From Kitasatospora sp. NBC_01250 (GTDB lineage: Bacteria; Actinomycetota; Actinomycetes; Streptomycetales; Streptomycetaceae), in the NCBI RefSeq assembly GCF_036226465.1, contig NZ_CP108476.1, positions 8,494,001 to 8,558,000 on the forward strand: a stretch of DNA of 64,000 bases. The letters are read 5' to 3'. Under the pieces are notes generated by a model. The model saw only the letters and a list, made by a program, of their open reading frames with translations, was not told where the DNA came from and did not search any database. The position numbers and the translations under genes are program-made. The first letter of the stretch is position 1; every line of letters starts with the position of its first letter. Shown here piece after piece: positions 23,973-31,740 of this stretch.

Positions 23973-24066
23973 GGCGGAGGGGCTCGCCGCAACCGCGACC
24001 GGTACCGGTCGCCAACGGTCCCTACCTGATGTCCGCGAGACCCGCGGGCGCATCCCAGGTAGGAGA
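23973..24066 (+). ncRNA. fluoride riboswitch (crcB motif)
   Basis: The aptamer fits the crcB-motif layout known from Bacillus and Thermotoga. Stem GGCG (23973-23976)/CGCC (23985-23988) encloses GAGGGGCT. Next come GCAACCGC (23989-23996) and a second perfect hairpin GACCGGTACCGGTC (23997-24010). Then follow GCCAACG (24011-24017, GCTAATG-like) and GTCCCTACC (24018-24026), whose CCC can pair with the GGGG loop as the pseudoknot. Just after it CCTACCTG (24021-24028) is the exact reverse complement of CAGGTAGG (24056-24063), which contains the Shine-Dalgarno of crcB. The fluoride-free RNA could therefore hide the ribosome site, and fluoride binding would free it. The genes downstream are fluoride exporters. 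Confidence 0.8.
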
Positions 24067-24069
24067 GCC

Positions 24070-24816
24070 ATGCCCCGACACACCACCACCCCGCCCGGTG
24101 CGCCCGGCCGTCCACCGGCCGGCGGTGCCGCCCGGGTGCGCGCCGGTGCGGGCCGGCACCTTCCCGACACACTCCTAGGAGTTGGCATGCGCGGCGAGCG
24201 CCCGCCCAGCACGAGCGGGCCGCGGCCCGCCGAGGACCTGCCCGTCGACCCGGACAGCGCGGCCCCCCTGCCCGCCGGGCCGGAGCGCCCACCGCGCCCC
24301 CGCCAGTGGGACGTCCTCGCGGTGATCGCCCTGGGCGGCGGGCTCGGCAGCGTGGCCCGCTACGAACTCGCCCAGGCCTGGCCCACCGCGGCGGGCACCT
24401 TCCCCTGGGCCACCTTCACCATCAACGTCACCGGCAGCCTGCTGCTCGGCGTCCTGATGGTCTTCGTCCTGGAGATCTGGCCGCCCAACCGCTTCGCCCG
24501 CCCGTTCCTGGGCGTCGGCATCCTCGGCGGCTACACCACCTTCTCGACCTACACCGTCGAGCTGCGCGGCCTGCTCGCCACCGGCCACTTCGCCGTCGCC
24601 GACGCCTACGCGCTCACCAGCCTGGTGGCGGGACTGGCCGCGGTGTGGACGGGGATCGCCCTCGCCCGTCGTCTCGGGCGGCTGCCGGTGCGGCGCGGTC
24701 CGCGCCGCCGCTCCCAGGCCGGTCACACCGCCACCGCGACCGCCCGCCCCGAGCCGAAGACCGGTCCGGGCGGCGCGGGCGAGATGGCCGCCAGCAGCGA
24801 GGGAGGCCCGCGATGA
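24070..24816 (+). CDS. crcB: CrcB/Fluc fluoride channel, first copy
   Basis: A Fluc/CrcB fluoride channel with an unusually long, disordered Pro/Arg-rich N-terminus (about 78 residues) and a basic C-terminal tail. The core shows the family marks GGGLGSVARYEL, WATFTINVTGSLLLG (the Asn facing the pore), and GGYTTFSTYTVEL (the Phe-box/Ser-Thr track). Four membrane helices are predicted. Fluc channels work as antiparallel dimers, and paired genes often make heterodimers, which fits the second copy at 25265. ATG 24070 is placed right behind the riboswitch-controlled AGGAG. ATG 24187 also has a ribosome site (TAGGAG) and would give a normal-length protein. First gene of a three-gene operon. Confidence 0.9.
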   Translation: MPRHTTTPPGAPGRPPAGGAARVRAGAGRHLPDTLLGVGMRGERPPSTSGPRPAEDLPVDPDSAAPLPAGPERPPRPRQWDVLAVIALGGGLGSVARYELAQAWPTAAGTFPWATFTINVTGSLLLGVLMVFVLEIWPPNRFARPFLGVGILGGYTTFSTYTVELRGLLATGHFAVADAYALTSLVAGLAAVWTGIALARRLGRLPVRRGPRRRSQAGHTATATARPEPKTGPGGAGEMAASSEGGPR

Positions 24817-25265
24817 GCCCGTTGATCCACCGCCACCACGCGCAGCCGGAACCCGCTCCGGCCCGCGAGGCACGCCCGCCGCTGAGCGGCCCGGTGCTGC
24901 GGATGACCGTCTACCTCGGTGAGAGCGACCAGTACCGGCACCACCCCGTGTACACCGAGATCGTCCACCGGGCCCACCGCGCTGGTCTGGCCGGCGCCAG
25001 CGTGTTCCGCGGCATCGAGGGCTTCGGCGGTACCTCGCTGATCCACACCACCCGCCTGCTCGACCTCGCCGAGGACCTCCCCGTCGCCGTCGTGATCATC
25101 GACGAGGAACGGCGCATCCGCGCCTTCCTGCCGCAGGCCGAGGAGGTCCTCGCCCAGGGCCTGATCACCCTCGACCCCGTCGAGGTCGTCACCCACCGTG
25201 TCGTCACCCACCGGGTCGACGCGGCCGACGGCGTCACCCCGATCGACCAGGAAGGCGAGAACTGA
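24813..25265 (+). CDS. DUF190 family protein
   Basis: A 150-residue soluble protein of the DUF190 family, which has a ferredoxin-like fold related to PII signalling proteins. Family segments are LRMTVYLGESDQYRHHPVYTEIVHRAHRAGLAGASVFRG (key residues only), GFGGTSLIHTT and LPVAVVIIDEERRIRAFLP. It is very often found between or beside crcB genes, so it is thought to help or regulate fluoride channels, but no mechanism is established. Start overlaps the crcB stop (ATGA) and its stop overlaps the second crcB start (TGATG). This tight coupling indicates a fixed ratio with both channels. Confidence 0.92.
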   Translation: MSPLIHRHHAQPEPAPAREARPPLSGPVLRMTVYLGESDQYRHHPVYTEIVHRAHRAGLAGASVFRGIEGFGGTSLIHTTRLLDLAEDLPVAVVIIDEERRIRAFLPQAEEVLAQGLITLDPVEVVTHRVVTHRVDAADGVTPIDQEGEN

Positions 25266-25633
25266 TGGCCGTGCTGATGGTGTTCCTCGGCGGCATCCTC
25301 GGCGCACCGCTGCGCTACCTCATCGACAAGGCCGTCCAGTCCCGCCACGACAGTGTCTTTCCGTGGGGGACCTTCCTCATCAACGTCTCCGGCGCCTTCG
25401 TGCTCGGTGCCGTCACCGGCGCCGGCCACGCCCACGGCCTGCCCGGTGACGCCGTGCTGCTGCTGGGCACCGGCGTCTGCGGGGCGCTCACCACGTTCAG
25501 CACCTTCACCTTCGAGACCGTCCGGCTGCTGGAGGAGGGCTCGCTGGCCGAGGCCGGCCTCAACGTCGTGGGCAGCCTGGCCGTCGGCCTGCCCGCCGCG
25601 GCGGCCGGCTACGCGCTGCTGACCTGGCTCTGA
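25265..25633 (+). CDS. crcB: CrcB/Fluc fluoride channel, second copy
   Basis: A 122-residue Fluc channel of normal length. Seen are GGILGAPLRYLIDK, WGTFLINVSGAFVLG with the pore Asn, and CGALTTFSTFTFETVRLLEEG. Four membrane helices. Differences from the first copy are large, so they probably form a heterodimer as in other two-gene fluoride operons. TGATG coupling to the DUF190 gene. The operon closes with the hairpin at 25652-25684. Confidence 0.94.
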   Translation: MAVLMVFLGGILGAPLRYLIDKAVQSRHDSVFPWGTFLINVSGAFVLGAVTGAGHAHGLPGDAVLLLGTGVCGALTTFSTFTFETVRLLEEGSLAEAGLNVVGSLAVGLPAAAAGYALLTWL

Positions 25634-25651
25634 CCGGACCGCTGCGGCGTC

Positions 25652-25684
25652 GACCGCGGTCGGGCACCGCGCCCGACCGCGGTC
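25652..25684 (+). terminator. terminator of fluoride operon
   Basis: 14-nt arms 25652-25665 and 25671-25684 are exact complements around a 5-nt loop, about 20 bp past the last crcB stop. A strong intrinsic hairpin. It also insulates the sigma-factor gene that follows. Confidence 0.8.
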
Positions 25685-25743
25685 AAACGATGCGCGAACG
25701 CTGCGACTGGCCGGATGGTGCACGACTCCACAAGGGTCGAGGG

Positions 25744-26379
25744 GTGCAGAGACCGATCGAGCGGCCGGCGGAGAGCCCGGCCGCGTTACGTGCCCTGGCA
25801 GCCCGCGTCGCCGGTGGCGACGAGTGGGCCTTCGAGGAGCTGTACGTCGCCACCGCCGGCCGTGTGCACGGCCTGGTGCTGAGCCTGCTGCGCGACCGCC
25901 CCCGCGCGGAGGAGGTGACCCAGGAAGTGTTTCTGCAGGTGTGGCGGGAGGCGCCGCGGTACCGGAGCGAGCGCGGCGAGGTGCTGGCGTGGATGCTCAC
26001 CATCGCCCACCGGCGCGCCGTGGACCGGGTCCGCTCCGAGCAGGCCGCCACGGACCGCGACCGGGCCGCCGCCCGGCGGGACCGCACCCCGGCCTTCGAC
26101 GAGGTCGCCGACCAGGTCGAGCGGGAGCTGGAACGCCTGTCGCAGTGCGCCCGGGTGCGCCGCGCGCTCGGCATACTGAGCGAGGTCCAGCGGGAGAGCC
26201 TGCTGCTGGTCTACTTCGGCGGCCGTACCCACGCGCAGGCCGCCGCCGCCCTCGGCGTGCCGCTGGGCACCGTCAAGACCCGCGTCCGCAACGCCCTGCA
26301 GCGGCTGCGCGACCTGCTCGTCGACTCCTCCGCCACGGGACCGGCCGGGCCGCGGCTCGGGACGGGCCGCACGCCGTAG
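25744..26379 (+). CDS. ECF RNA polymerase sigma factor (SigK-like)
   Basis: About 211 residues with both ECF domains. Sigma-2 covers about 25-95 (DEWAFEELYVATAGRVHG ... RAEEVTQEVFLQVWREAPRY, then WMLTIAHRRAVDRVRSEQ). Sigma-4 covers about 130-185 (LSEVQRESLLLVYFGGRTHAQAAAALGVPLGTVKTRVRNALQRLRDLL). The sequence looks most like the SigK group. GTG 25744 has AAGGG seven nt before it. ATG 25690 in the same frame has no ribosome site and would add 18 residues. No anti-sigma gene of the usual transmembrane type follows; instead a MerR-type regulator begins 10 bp downstream. Confidence 0.9.
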   Translation: MQRPIERPAESPAALRALAARVAGGDEWAFEELYVATAGRVHGLVLSLLRDRPRAEEVTQEVFLQVWREAPRYRSERGEVLAWMLTIAHRRAVDRVRSEQAATDRDRAAARRDRTPAFDEVADQVERELERLSQCARVRRALGILSEVQRESLLLVYFGGRTHAQAAAALGVPLGTVKTRVRNALQRLRDLLVDSSATGPAGPRLGTGRTP

Positions 26380-26382
26380 GCT
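26377..26382 (+). promoter_or_regulatory. -10-like box for leaderless MerR-type regulator
   Basis: TAGGCT is followed by 7 nt and GTG 26390. The box overlaps the stop codon of the sigma-factor gene, so the regulator may have its own leaderless promoter as well as readthrough. Confidence 0.45.
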
Positions 26383-26389
26383 CACCTCT

Positions 26390-27478
26390 GTGCCCACACC
26401 GCTCACGCCTGTGCAAGCGCCCGCACCCGACCGGCCGGTGTCCGCCCAGGCGGGTCTGACCACCGGTGACCTCGCCCGGGCGCTCGGCGTCTCCCCGGCC
26501 ACCATCCGGTCGTGGGAACGCCGTTACGGCATCGGCCCGGCCCAGCGGACCCCCGGTCGCCACCGCCGGTGGAGCCCGCGGGACGTCGCGGTGCTGGAGA
26601 CGATGTGCCGCCTCACCGCCCGGGGCGTCATGCCGGCGGAGGCCGCCCGCCTGGCTGCCGCGGAGCCCCAGCCCGAACGCCTGGCCGGACCCGAACGCCT
26701 GGCCGGACCCGAACACCTCGGTGCCCCGCATCCTGTCGCCGCCCCCGAGCAGCCCGCCCGCCGGGAACCGTCCGAGCCCGGGGCACCCGCCGCCGTACCG
26801 CGACAGGGCGGCGACCGGGCGGTGCCGGCCGCCGCCGCCCGGCGCGAGTGCCGGGGCCTGGCCCGCGCCGCCACCCGGCTCGACGCCTGCGAGGTGGCCC
26901 GGATCCTGGACCGCGGGCTCGACCGGCTCGGCCTCGTCGCGGCCTGGACCCAGCTGATGGTGCCCGCGCTGCGCGCGGTCGGCCGCGCGTGGGTCACCGA
27001 GGGCGAACCGTACGTCGAGGTGGAACACCTGCTCTCCTGGCACATCTCCCGGGCCCTGCACCGCAGCACCGCGCGCTGCGAACCGCTGCCCGGCCCGGCC
27101 CTGCTGCTCGCCGGGATGCCCACCGAACTGCACGCGCTGCCGCTGGAGGCGCTGGCGGCGGGGCTGGCCGAACGCGGCCTGCCGTACCGGATGTTCGGCC
27201 CCGCGCTGCCGCCCGAGGCCCTGCTGGCGGCGGTGCGCCGCACCGGGCCGCCGGCCGTGCTGCTCTGGTCCCAGCTGGCGCGAACCGCGGACCGCGCCCT
27301 GGTGCAGCGCGTCGCCCGGACCAGCTGGGGCCTGCACGGCGCCCGCGGCCGCCCCGTCGTGCTGGTCGCCGGGCCGGGCTGGGGCGGCCCCCGCCGACCC
27401 CCGGGCACCCTGCGCCCCCGTGATCTGCCGAGCGCCCTCGACCAGTTGGGCGTGGCATGGAAAGCCCGGGAGCGGTGA
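26390..27478 (+). CDS. MerR-type regulator with cobalamin-domain-like C-terminus
   Basis: A 362-residue regulator. Residues 22-85 are a MerR HTH (LTTGDLARALGVSPATIRSWERRYGI, then RHRRWSPRDVAVLETM). A Pro/Glu linker follows with a tandem PERLAG repeat. Residues about 155-230 resemble the helical cap of LitR/CarH-type proteins (AWTQLMVPALRAVGRAW ... VEVEHLLSW). About 235-340 resemble the B12-binding Rossmann domain, but the DxHxxG cobalamin loop is reduced to ELHALP. The His is retained and the Gly is lost, so B12 binding is uncertain. In S. coelicolor a LitR-type regulator is paired with an ECF sigma factor for light-induced carotenoids. This pairing has the same shape, but no carotenoid genes are in the window. 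Confidence 0.8.
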   Translation: MPTPLTPVQAPAPDRPVSAQAGLTTGDLARALGVSPATIRSWERRYGIGPAQRTPGRHRRWSPRDVAVLETMCRLTARGVMPAEAARLAAAEPQPERLAGPERLAGPEHLGAPHPVAAPEQPARREPSEPGAPAAVPRQGGDRAVPAAAARRECRGLARAATRLDACEVARILDRGLDRLGLVAAWTQLMVPALRAVGRAWVTEGEPYVEVEHLLSWHISRALHRSTARCEPLPGPALLLAGMPTELHALPLEALAAGLAERGLPYRMFGPALPPEALLAAVRRTGPPAVLLWSQLARTADRALVQRVARTSWGLHGARGRPVVLVAGPGWGGPRRPPGTLRPRDLPSALDQLGVAWKARER

Positions 27479-27534
27479 GACGAGGTCGGACGACACGACG
27501 ACCGACCCGGCCGACCGAGGAAACAGGAGTCCCC

Positions 27535-28086
27535 ATGGAACACGAGGCCGACGTGGTCGAGGAACTGACGGCCGACCACCTGGCGGCTCGCCAGCTGTTC
27601 GAGACGCTCCGGGGCCTGGACCCCGGTGACGGGCGACGGCGCGAGGCGGCGGACGAGTTCACCATCGAGCTGGTCCGCCACTCGGTGGCCGAGGAGCAGT
27701 TCCTCTACCCGGCGCTGCGCGAGCACGTGTCAGGGGGCGACGCGCTGGCGGACCGGGGAGTCGCCGACCATGAGCGGATCGAGCAGCTGCTCAAGGAACT
27801 GGAGGAGGCGGACCCGGCCGAGGCCCGGTTCGAGGAGCTGATCGGTGTGCTCGCCGCCGAGCTCACGGCGCACATCGAGGACACCGAGCGGAACCTGCTG
27901 CCCGCCCTGGTCGACGCCTGCTCGGCCGAACGGCTCGACGAACTCGGCGACCTGGTCCGCACCGCGAAGGCGCTCGCGCCCACCCGTCCGCATCCCGGTG
28001 CCCCCGACTGGAAGCTCCTGGCCGCGGGCACCAGCCTGGTCGACCGCGCGCGGGACTTCCTCGCCGGCCGCGGCCGCCCGTCCTGA
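27535..28086 (+). CDS. hemerythrin HHE domain protein
   Basis: A 183-residue four-helix bundle with the His/Glu ligand pattern of HHE hemerythrins: ELTADHLAARQLFE, VRHSVAEEQFLYPALREH, VADHERIEQLLKEL and AHIEDTERNLLPAL. Such proteins carry a non-haem di-iron site and act in O2, NO or peroxide sensing and iron storage. ATG 27535 follows AGGAG; the longer frame to 27457 overlaps the upstream gene end. It follows the MerR-type gene by about 55 bp, so it may belong to the sigma-factor unit. Confidence 0.92.
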   Translation: MEHEADVVEELTADHLAARQLFETLRGLDPGDGRRREAADEFTIELVRHSVAEEQFLYPALREHVSGGDALADRGVADHERIEQLLKELEEADPAEARFEELIGVLAAELTAHIEDTERNLLPALVDACSAERLDELGDLVRTAKALAPTRPHPGAPDWKLLAAGTSLVDRARDFLAGRGRPS

Positions 28087-28183
28087 GGAACCGGGCATGA
28101 ACGCCGCGAGCCGGGGCAGCCGAGCCCTTACCACAGGCCGGTCCGCAGGGGCGCGGCCTGACACGGCGGAGAGAGGACACGGC

Positions 28184-28555
28184 ATGACCGGGAACGTCAA
28201 CATCTGGGAGTTCCGCACCGCCTCCGGCCACAGCGCCGGCACCGACCTCATCGACTTTCACGTCGAGGCCACCGACGGCCCGATCGGCAAGGTGGACAAG
28301 CTCTCCGAAGAGGTCGACAGCCAGCACCTGGTGGTGGACACCGGCCCCTGGATCTTCGGCAGGCGGGTGCTGCTGCCCGCCGGTACGGTCTCCCGCATCG
28401 AGATCGGGGAGCGCAAGGTGTATGTCGACCGCTCCAGGGACGAGATCAAGAACGGCCCCGGGATCGACGCGGGAGCCACCGAACCGGAGGACGCCGACTT
28501 CCGCGATCCCTACCTGCTCTACTACGGGCCCTTCTACGGCGGCTTCGGCATCTGA
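28184..28555 (+). CDS. PRC-barrel domain protein
   Basis: A 123-residue protein with a central PRC-barrel: DFHVEATDGPIGKVDKLSEE, then DSQHLVVDTGPWIFGRRVLLPAG and RKVYVDRSRDEIKNGP. The C-terminus is a Tyr/Phe/Gly-rich strip (YLLYYGPFYGGFGI). PRC-barrels occur in RNA-maturation and photosynthetic proteins; small free-standing ones in streptomycetes are linked to stress but are unassigned. ATG 28184 follows GAGAGGA. It may be co-transcribed with the hemerythrin gene 97 bp upstream. Confidence 0.9.
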   Translation: MTGNVNIWEFRTASGHSAGTDLIDFHVEATDGPIGKVDKLSEEVDSQHLVVDTGPWIFGRRVLLPAGTVSRIEIGERKVYVDRSRDEIKNGPGIDAGATEPEDADFRDPYLLYYGPFYGGFGI

Positions 28556-28590
28556 CCGCCCTCGGTTCCGCGGCCGGGGCACCGCCGTTG

Positions 28591-28872
28591 TCACTCCTCG
28601 GGCCGCGGCTCGGCTCCGGCGGTCCGGCGCTGCAGGTCCGCGTGCCAGCGGGCCGCGTTGCTGCCGTCCAGCTGCCCGGCGAAGGCGCGGTAGGCCGCCG
28701 CCGCCAGGCCCTCGCGGTCGGCCGGTTCGGCGGCGGCGATCTCCCACAGCGCCTGCTCGGTGTCGTCGTCGAGCCCGGTGCAGGACCGCAGTCCTGCACC
28801 GGCCAGCGCGTTCTCCACCTCCTGGTGGAAGTTCGTCCGCAACTGCTGCCGACTCGGCCGACCCGCGCGCAT
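28591..28872 (-). CDS. hypothetical protein
   Basis: A 93-residue, helical, hydrophilic protein with acceptable codon bias. ATG 28872 follows a G-rich stretch. Recognisable features are limited to a basic N-terminus (MRAGRPSRQQLRTNFHQEVENAL) and an acidic C-terminal tail. I do not recognise a family. It converges on the PRC-barrel gene. Confidence 0.55.
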   Translation of the reverse strand: MRAGRPSRQQLRTNFHQEVENALAGAGLRSCTGLDDDTEQALWEIAAAEPADREGLAAAAYRAFAGQLDGSNAARWHADLQRRTAGAEPRPEE

Positions 28873-29100
28873 CCCGCCCCCTGCTCGTACCTTCGTACCC
28901 CGAACCGGTCCTGACGGTTCGTGGGATCCCGACCCGCATGGTACGTGAGCCGCTTCCCGCAGAGCCCGGACGGGAGGGGCGCTTCATCAGTGCTCGGCCC
29001 GCTCGCCGCAAACCCCGTCCTCCGGGTATATGCGGGCGGGCACCGTCGGCGGTGCCGCAGACTGGGGCCCGGTAACCCGACCTACTGGAGGATGGTTCTC

Positions 29101-29934
29101 ATGGCCGACCGGCCCTTGACGCTGATGGCAGTGCACGCCCACCCCGACGACGAGGCCACCGGAACGGGGGGAGTTCTCGCGCGCTATGCGGCCGAGGGCT
29201 TTCGCACGGTCCTGGTCACCTGTACCGACGGCGGCTGCGGTGACGGCCCGGGGGGAGCCAAGCCGGGCGACCCCGGGCACGACCCGGCGGCCGTCGCCGC
29301 GATGCGCCGCACCGAACTCGAAGCGAGCTGCGACGTCCTGAAGGTCACCCACCTGGAGCTGCTCGGGTACGCCGACTCGGGCATGATGGGCTGGCCGGCC
29401 AATGACGCGCCCGGATCGTTCTGGAGCACGCCGGTGGAGGAGGCCGCCGCCCGCCTGGGCGAGTTGATGCTGCGCCACCAGCCCGATGTGGTGGTGACCT
29501 ACGACGAGAACGGGTTCTACGGCCACCCCGATCACATCCAGGCGAACCGGGTCACGATGGCCGCGCTGGAGCGCACCGGCCTCGCGTCGAAGGTGTACTG
29601 GACGACGGCCCCGCGCTCGATGATGGCGCGCTTCGGGGAGGTCATGCGCGAGTTCGGTGCCGACTGGGAGGAGCCGGACCCGGCGGAGGCCGCCGCGATG
29701 CCCGAGATCGGGCTGCCCGACGAGGAGATCACCACCTGGGTGGACACCACCGCGTTCGGCGGCCAGAAGTTCGACGCGCTGCTCGCCCACGCCAGCCAGA
29801 GCGAGAACATCTTCTTCCTGCGGATGGGCAAGGAGAGGTTCACCGAGCTGATGGGGGTGGAGACCTTCGTACGGGTCCAGGACACCACCGGCGCGGCGCT
29901 GCCCGAGAACGACCTCTTCGCCGGCCTGCGCTGA
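29101..29934 (+). CDS. PIG-L family deacetylase (MshB/Mca-like)
   Basis: A 277-residue zinc deacetylase of the PIG-L/LmbE family. The zinc motif AVHAHPDDEATGTGG is near the N-terminus and the third ligand in GHPDHIQANR at about 140-150. Length and segments (TCTDGGCGD, YADSGMMGW) match the mycothiol enzymes MshB (GlcNAc-Ins deacetylase) and Mca (mycothiol S-conjugate amidase); ENGFYGHPDHIQ favours that branch. Which of the two cannot be decided. ATG 29101 is 9 nt after GGAGG, better than ATG 29092. It stands alone, with a strong terminator behind it. Confidence 0.9.
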   Translation: MADRPLTLMAVHAHPDDEATGTGGVLARYAAEGFRTVLVTCTDGGCGDGPGGAKPGDPGHDPAAVAAMRRTELEASCDVLKVTHLELLGYADSGMMGWPANDAPGSFWSTPVEEAAARLGELMLRHQPDVVVTYDENGFYGHPDHIQANRVTMAALERTGLASKVYWTTAPRSMMARFGEVMREFGADWEEPDPAEAAAMPEIGLPDEEITTWVDTTAFGGQKFDALLAHASQSENIFFLRMGKERFTELMGVETFVRVQDTTGAALPENDLFAGLR

Positions 29935-29963
29935 GCCCGCGGCAGGCCCCGTTCCGCTCGGTG

Positions 29964-30005
29964 CCCGGCCCCGCAGTCGTGCCGCCGCACGGCTGCGGGG
30001 CCGGG
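29964..30005. terminator. hairpin terminator after deacetylase gene
   Basis: 19-nt arms at 29964-29982 and 29987-30005 pair with one mismatch around a 4-nt loop. About 30 bp past the deacetylase stop and before the phosphate-transporter promoter. Confidence 0.75.
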
Positions 30006-30083
30006 GAGCGAGTGCGGCCGGGGCCCGGGCAGGGCGCCCCCGAAGAGCGGGTGTCGCGGACCCGGGCGGCCCGGGCGACAGGT

Positions 30084-30089
30084 TAGGTT
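30084..30089 (+). promoter_or_regulatory. -10-like box for leaderless pit transcript
   Basis: TAGGTT is followed by exactly 7 nt and GTG 30097, with no ribosome site between. Same arrangement as at 15969. Confidence 0.5.
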
Positions 30090-30096
30090 CGTCTGC

Positions 30097-31251
30097 GTGA
30101 CCGGCAACGACGCGGTCCTGGCGCTGGTGGTCGTCACCGCGCTGGGCTTCGACTTCACCAACGGATTCCACGACACCGGCAACGCCATGGCGACCTCCAT
30201 CGTCACCGGAGCCCTCCCCCCGCGCATCGCCGTCGCCATCTCGGCCGTGCTCAACCTGGTCGGCGCGTTCCTGTCGACGGCCGTGGCGGCGACCATCGCC
30301 AACGGCCTGGTCGACACGCACGACGTGACACTGACCGTGGTCTTCGCCGGTCTGACCGGCAGCATCCTGTGGAACCTGGCCACCTGGTTCCTCGGGATCC
30401 CCTCCAGTTCCTCGCACGCGCTGATCGGCGGCGTCATCGGGGCCACGATGGCGGCGGCGGGCGGCTCAGCCGTCAAGTGGCAGGGCCTGGTCTCCAAGGT
30501 GATCGTGCCCGCCGCGCTGTCGCCCTTCATCGCGGGCGCGATCGCCGCCCTCGGCACCTGGCTGGTCTACCGGCTGACCCGGCAGGTCGCCGAGCGTCCG
30601 CGCGCGCACGGCTTCCGGATCGGCCAGGTCGGCTCGGCCTCGATGGTCTCGCTCGCCCACGGCACCAACGACGCGCAGAAGACGATGGGCGTCATCACCC
30701 TGGCACTGATCGCCAACGGAACCCTGGGCAGCGGGGCCAAGGCCCCGGACTGGGTGATCGCCTCCTGCGCGGCGGCGATCGCGCTGGGCACCTACATCGG
30801 CGGCTGGCGGGTCATCCGGACCTTGGGCAAGGGGCTGGTGGAGATCGAGCCCCAGCAGGGGCTGGCCAGTGAGTCGGCCTCCGCCGCGGTGATCCTCTCC
30901 TCCACCGACTTCGGCTACTCGCTCTCCACCACCCACGTGGCGACCGGCTCGATCCTGGGCGCCGGGGTCGCCAGGAAGGACGCGGTGGTGCGCTGGCACG
31001 TCGCCCGCCGGATGGCGGTCGCCTGGCTGTTCACCCTGCCGGCGGCGGCGCTGGTCGGCGCGGTGGCCTACTGGGCCGCGCACGGGATCGGCGGCACCGC
31101 GGGTGTCGTGGTGATCTTCGTGGTGCTGCTCCTCGCCGCGACCGCCTTCTACGCCACCTCCCGCCGCGCCGCCGTGACGGCGAAGAACGTCAACGCGACC
31201 TGGACCGGCACGGTCGTCCCGGCAGCCGCCACGGACGAGGTGGCCCCGTGA
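30097..31251 (+). CDS. inorganic phosphate transporter, Pit family
   Basis: A 384-residue polytopic carrier. The two internally repeated PD001131-type signatures of Pit proteins are visible: GFDFTNGFHDTGNAMATS near the N-terminus and SLAHGTNDAQKTMGVI in the second half. GIPSSSSHALIGG and SLSTTHVATGSILGAG follow the first and second halves respectively. It takes up metal-phosphate with protons as a low-affinity system. The start is GTG 30097, apparently leaderless. The downstream small membrane protein may be co-expressed. Confidence 0.94.
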   Translation: MTGNDAVLALVVVTALGFDFTNGFHDTGNAMATSIVTGALPPRIAVAISAVLNLVGAFLSTAVAATIANGLVDTHDVTLTVVFAGLTGSILWNLATWFLGIPSSSSHALIGGVIGATMAAAGGSAVKWQGLVSKVIVPAALSPFIAGAIAALGTWLVYRLTRQVAERPRAHGFRIGQVGSASMVSLAHGTNDAQKTMGVITLALIANGTLGSGAKAPDWVIASCAAAIALGTYIGGWRVIRTLGKGLVEIEPQQGLASESASAAVILSSTDFGYSLSTTHVATGSILGAGVARKDAVVRWHVARRMAVAWLFTLPAAALVGAVAYWAAHGIGGTAGVVVIFVVLLLAATAFYATSRRAAVTAKNVNATWTGTVVPAAATDEVAP

Positions 31252-31370
31252 ACCCCTGGATCGACACTCCTGGATCGATCGGACGACGAATCCGCCGGCG
31301 CTCGCGTTCCTCCGCGGCCACGGGGTAGGGGACCGGTGACGACCACCCCGCACCGAGAACGAAGGACCAG

Positions 31371-31724
31371 GTGTCCCAGCCGCACCGCGAACACAAGCAC
31401 GTCGGCGAGTACTGGCGGGCCGTGGCGGCCGACCGCCGCGCCCGCGCCGCCGCCCGGCGGTGGCGGCGTACCGGCGAGGAGCCGCGCTCGGCGAGCAGCG
31501 ACCTGGCGGCCCGGCGGGTGCTGAACCGGATCTTCGCGCCGCTCTTCCTGCTCGGTACCGTCGTTTTCGCGCTGCTCGCGGCGAACGCGCTGCCCGCGCC
31601 CAGCGCGGATCGCGCGTTCTACACCGGGCTGGCCGTGCTGTGCGCGGTGTTCACCGTCATCGCGGTGATCGACCTGTTCGTCATCCGGCGCCGCATCGCG
31701 GAGCAGCGGCGCTGGCGGCGCTGA
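31371..31724 (+). CDS. small hypothetical membrane protein
   Basis: A 117-residue protein with a basic, Arg/Ala-rich N-terminal half and two predicted membrane helices (about 52-72 and 82-105), ending in a basic tail (IRRRIAEQRRWRR). GTG 31371 follows GAAGGA. No family recognised. It starts 120 bp after the phosphate transporter in the same direction; converges on the ClC gene with a 16-bp gap. Confidence 0.7.
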   Translation: MSQPHREHKHVGEYWRAVAADRRARAAARRWRRTGEEPRSASSDLAARRVLNRIFAPLFLLGTVVFALLAANALPAPSADRAFYTGLAVLCAVFTVIAVIDLFVIRRRIAEQRRWRR

Positions 31725-31740
31725 GCCGCTGGGGGAGGCC

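Noticed and set aside
26650..26730. CRISPR-like or regulatory repeats in the MerR gene
   Set aside because: They encode an in-frame PERLAG peptide repeat in a linker; there are no spacers.
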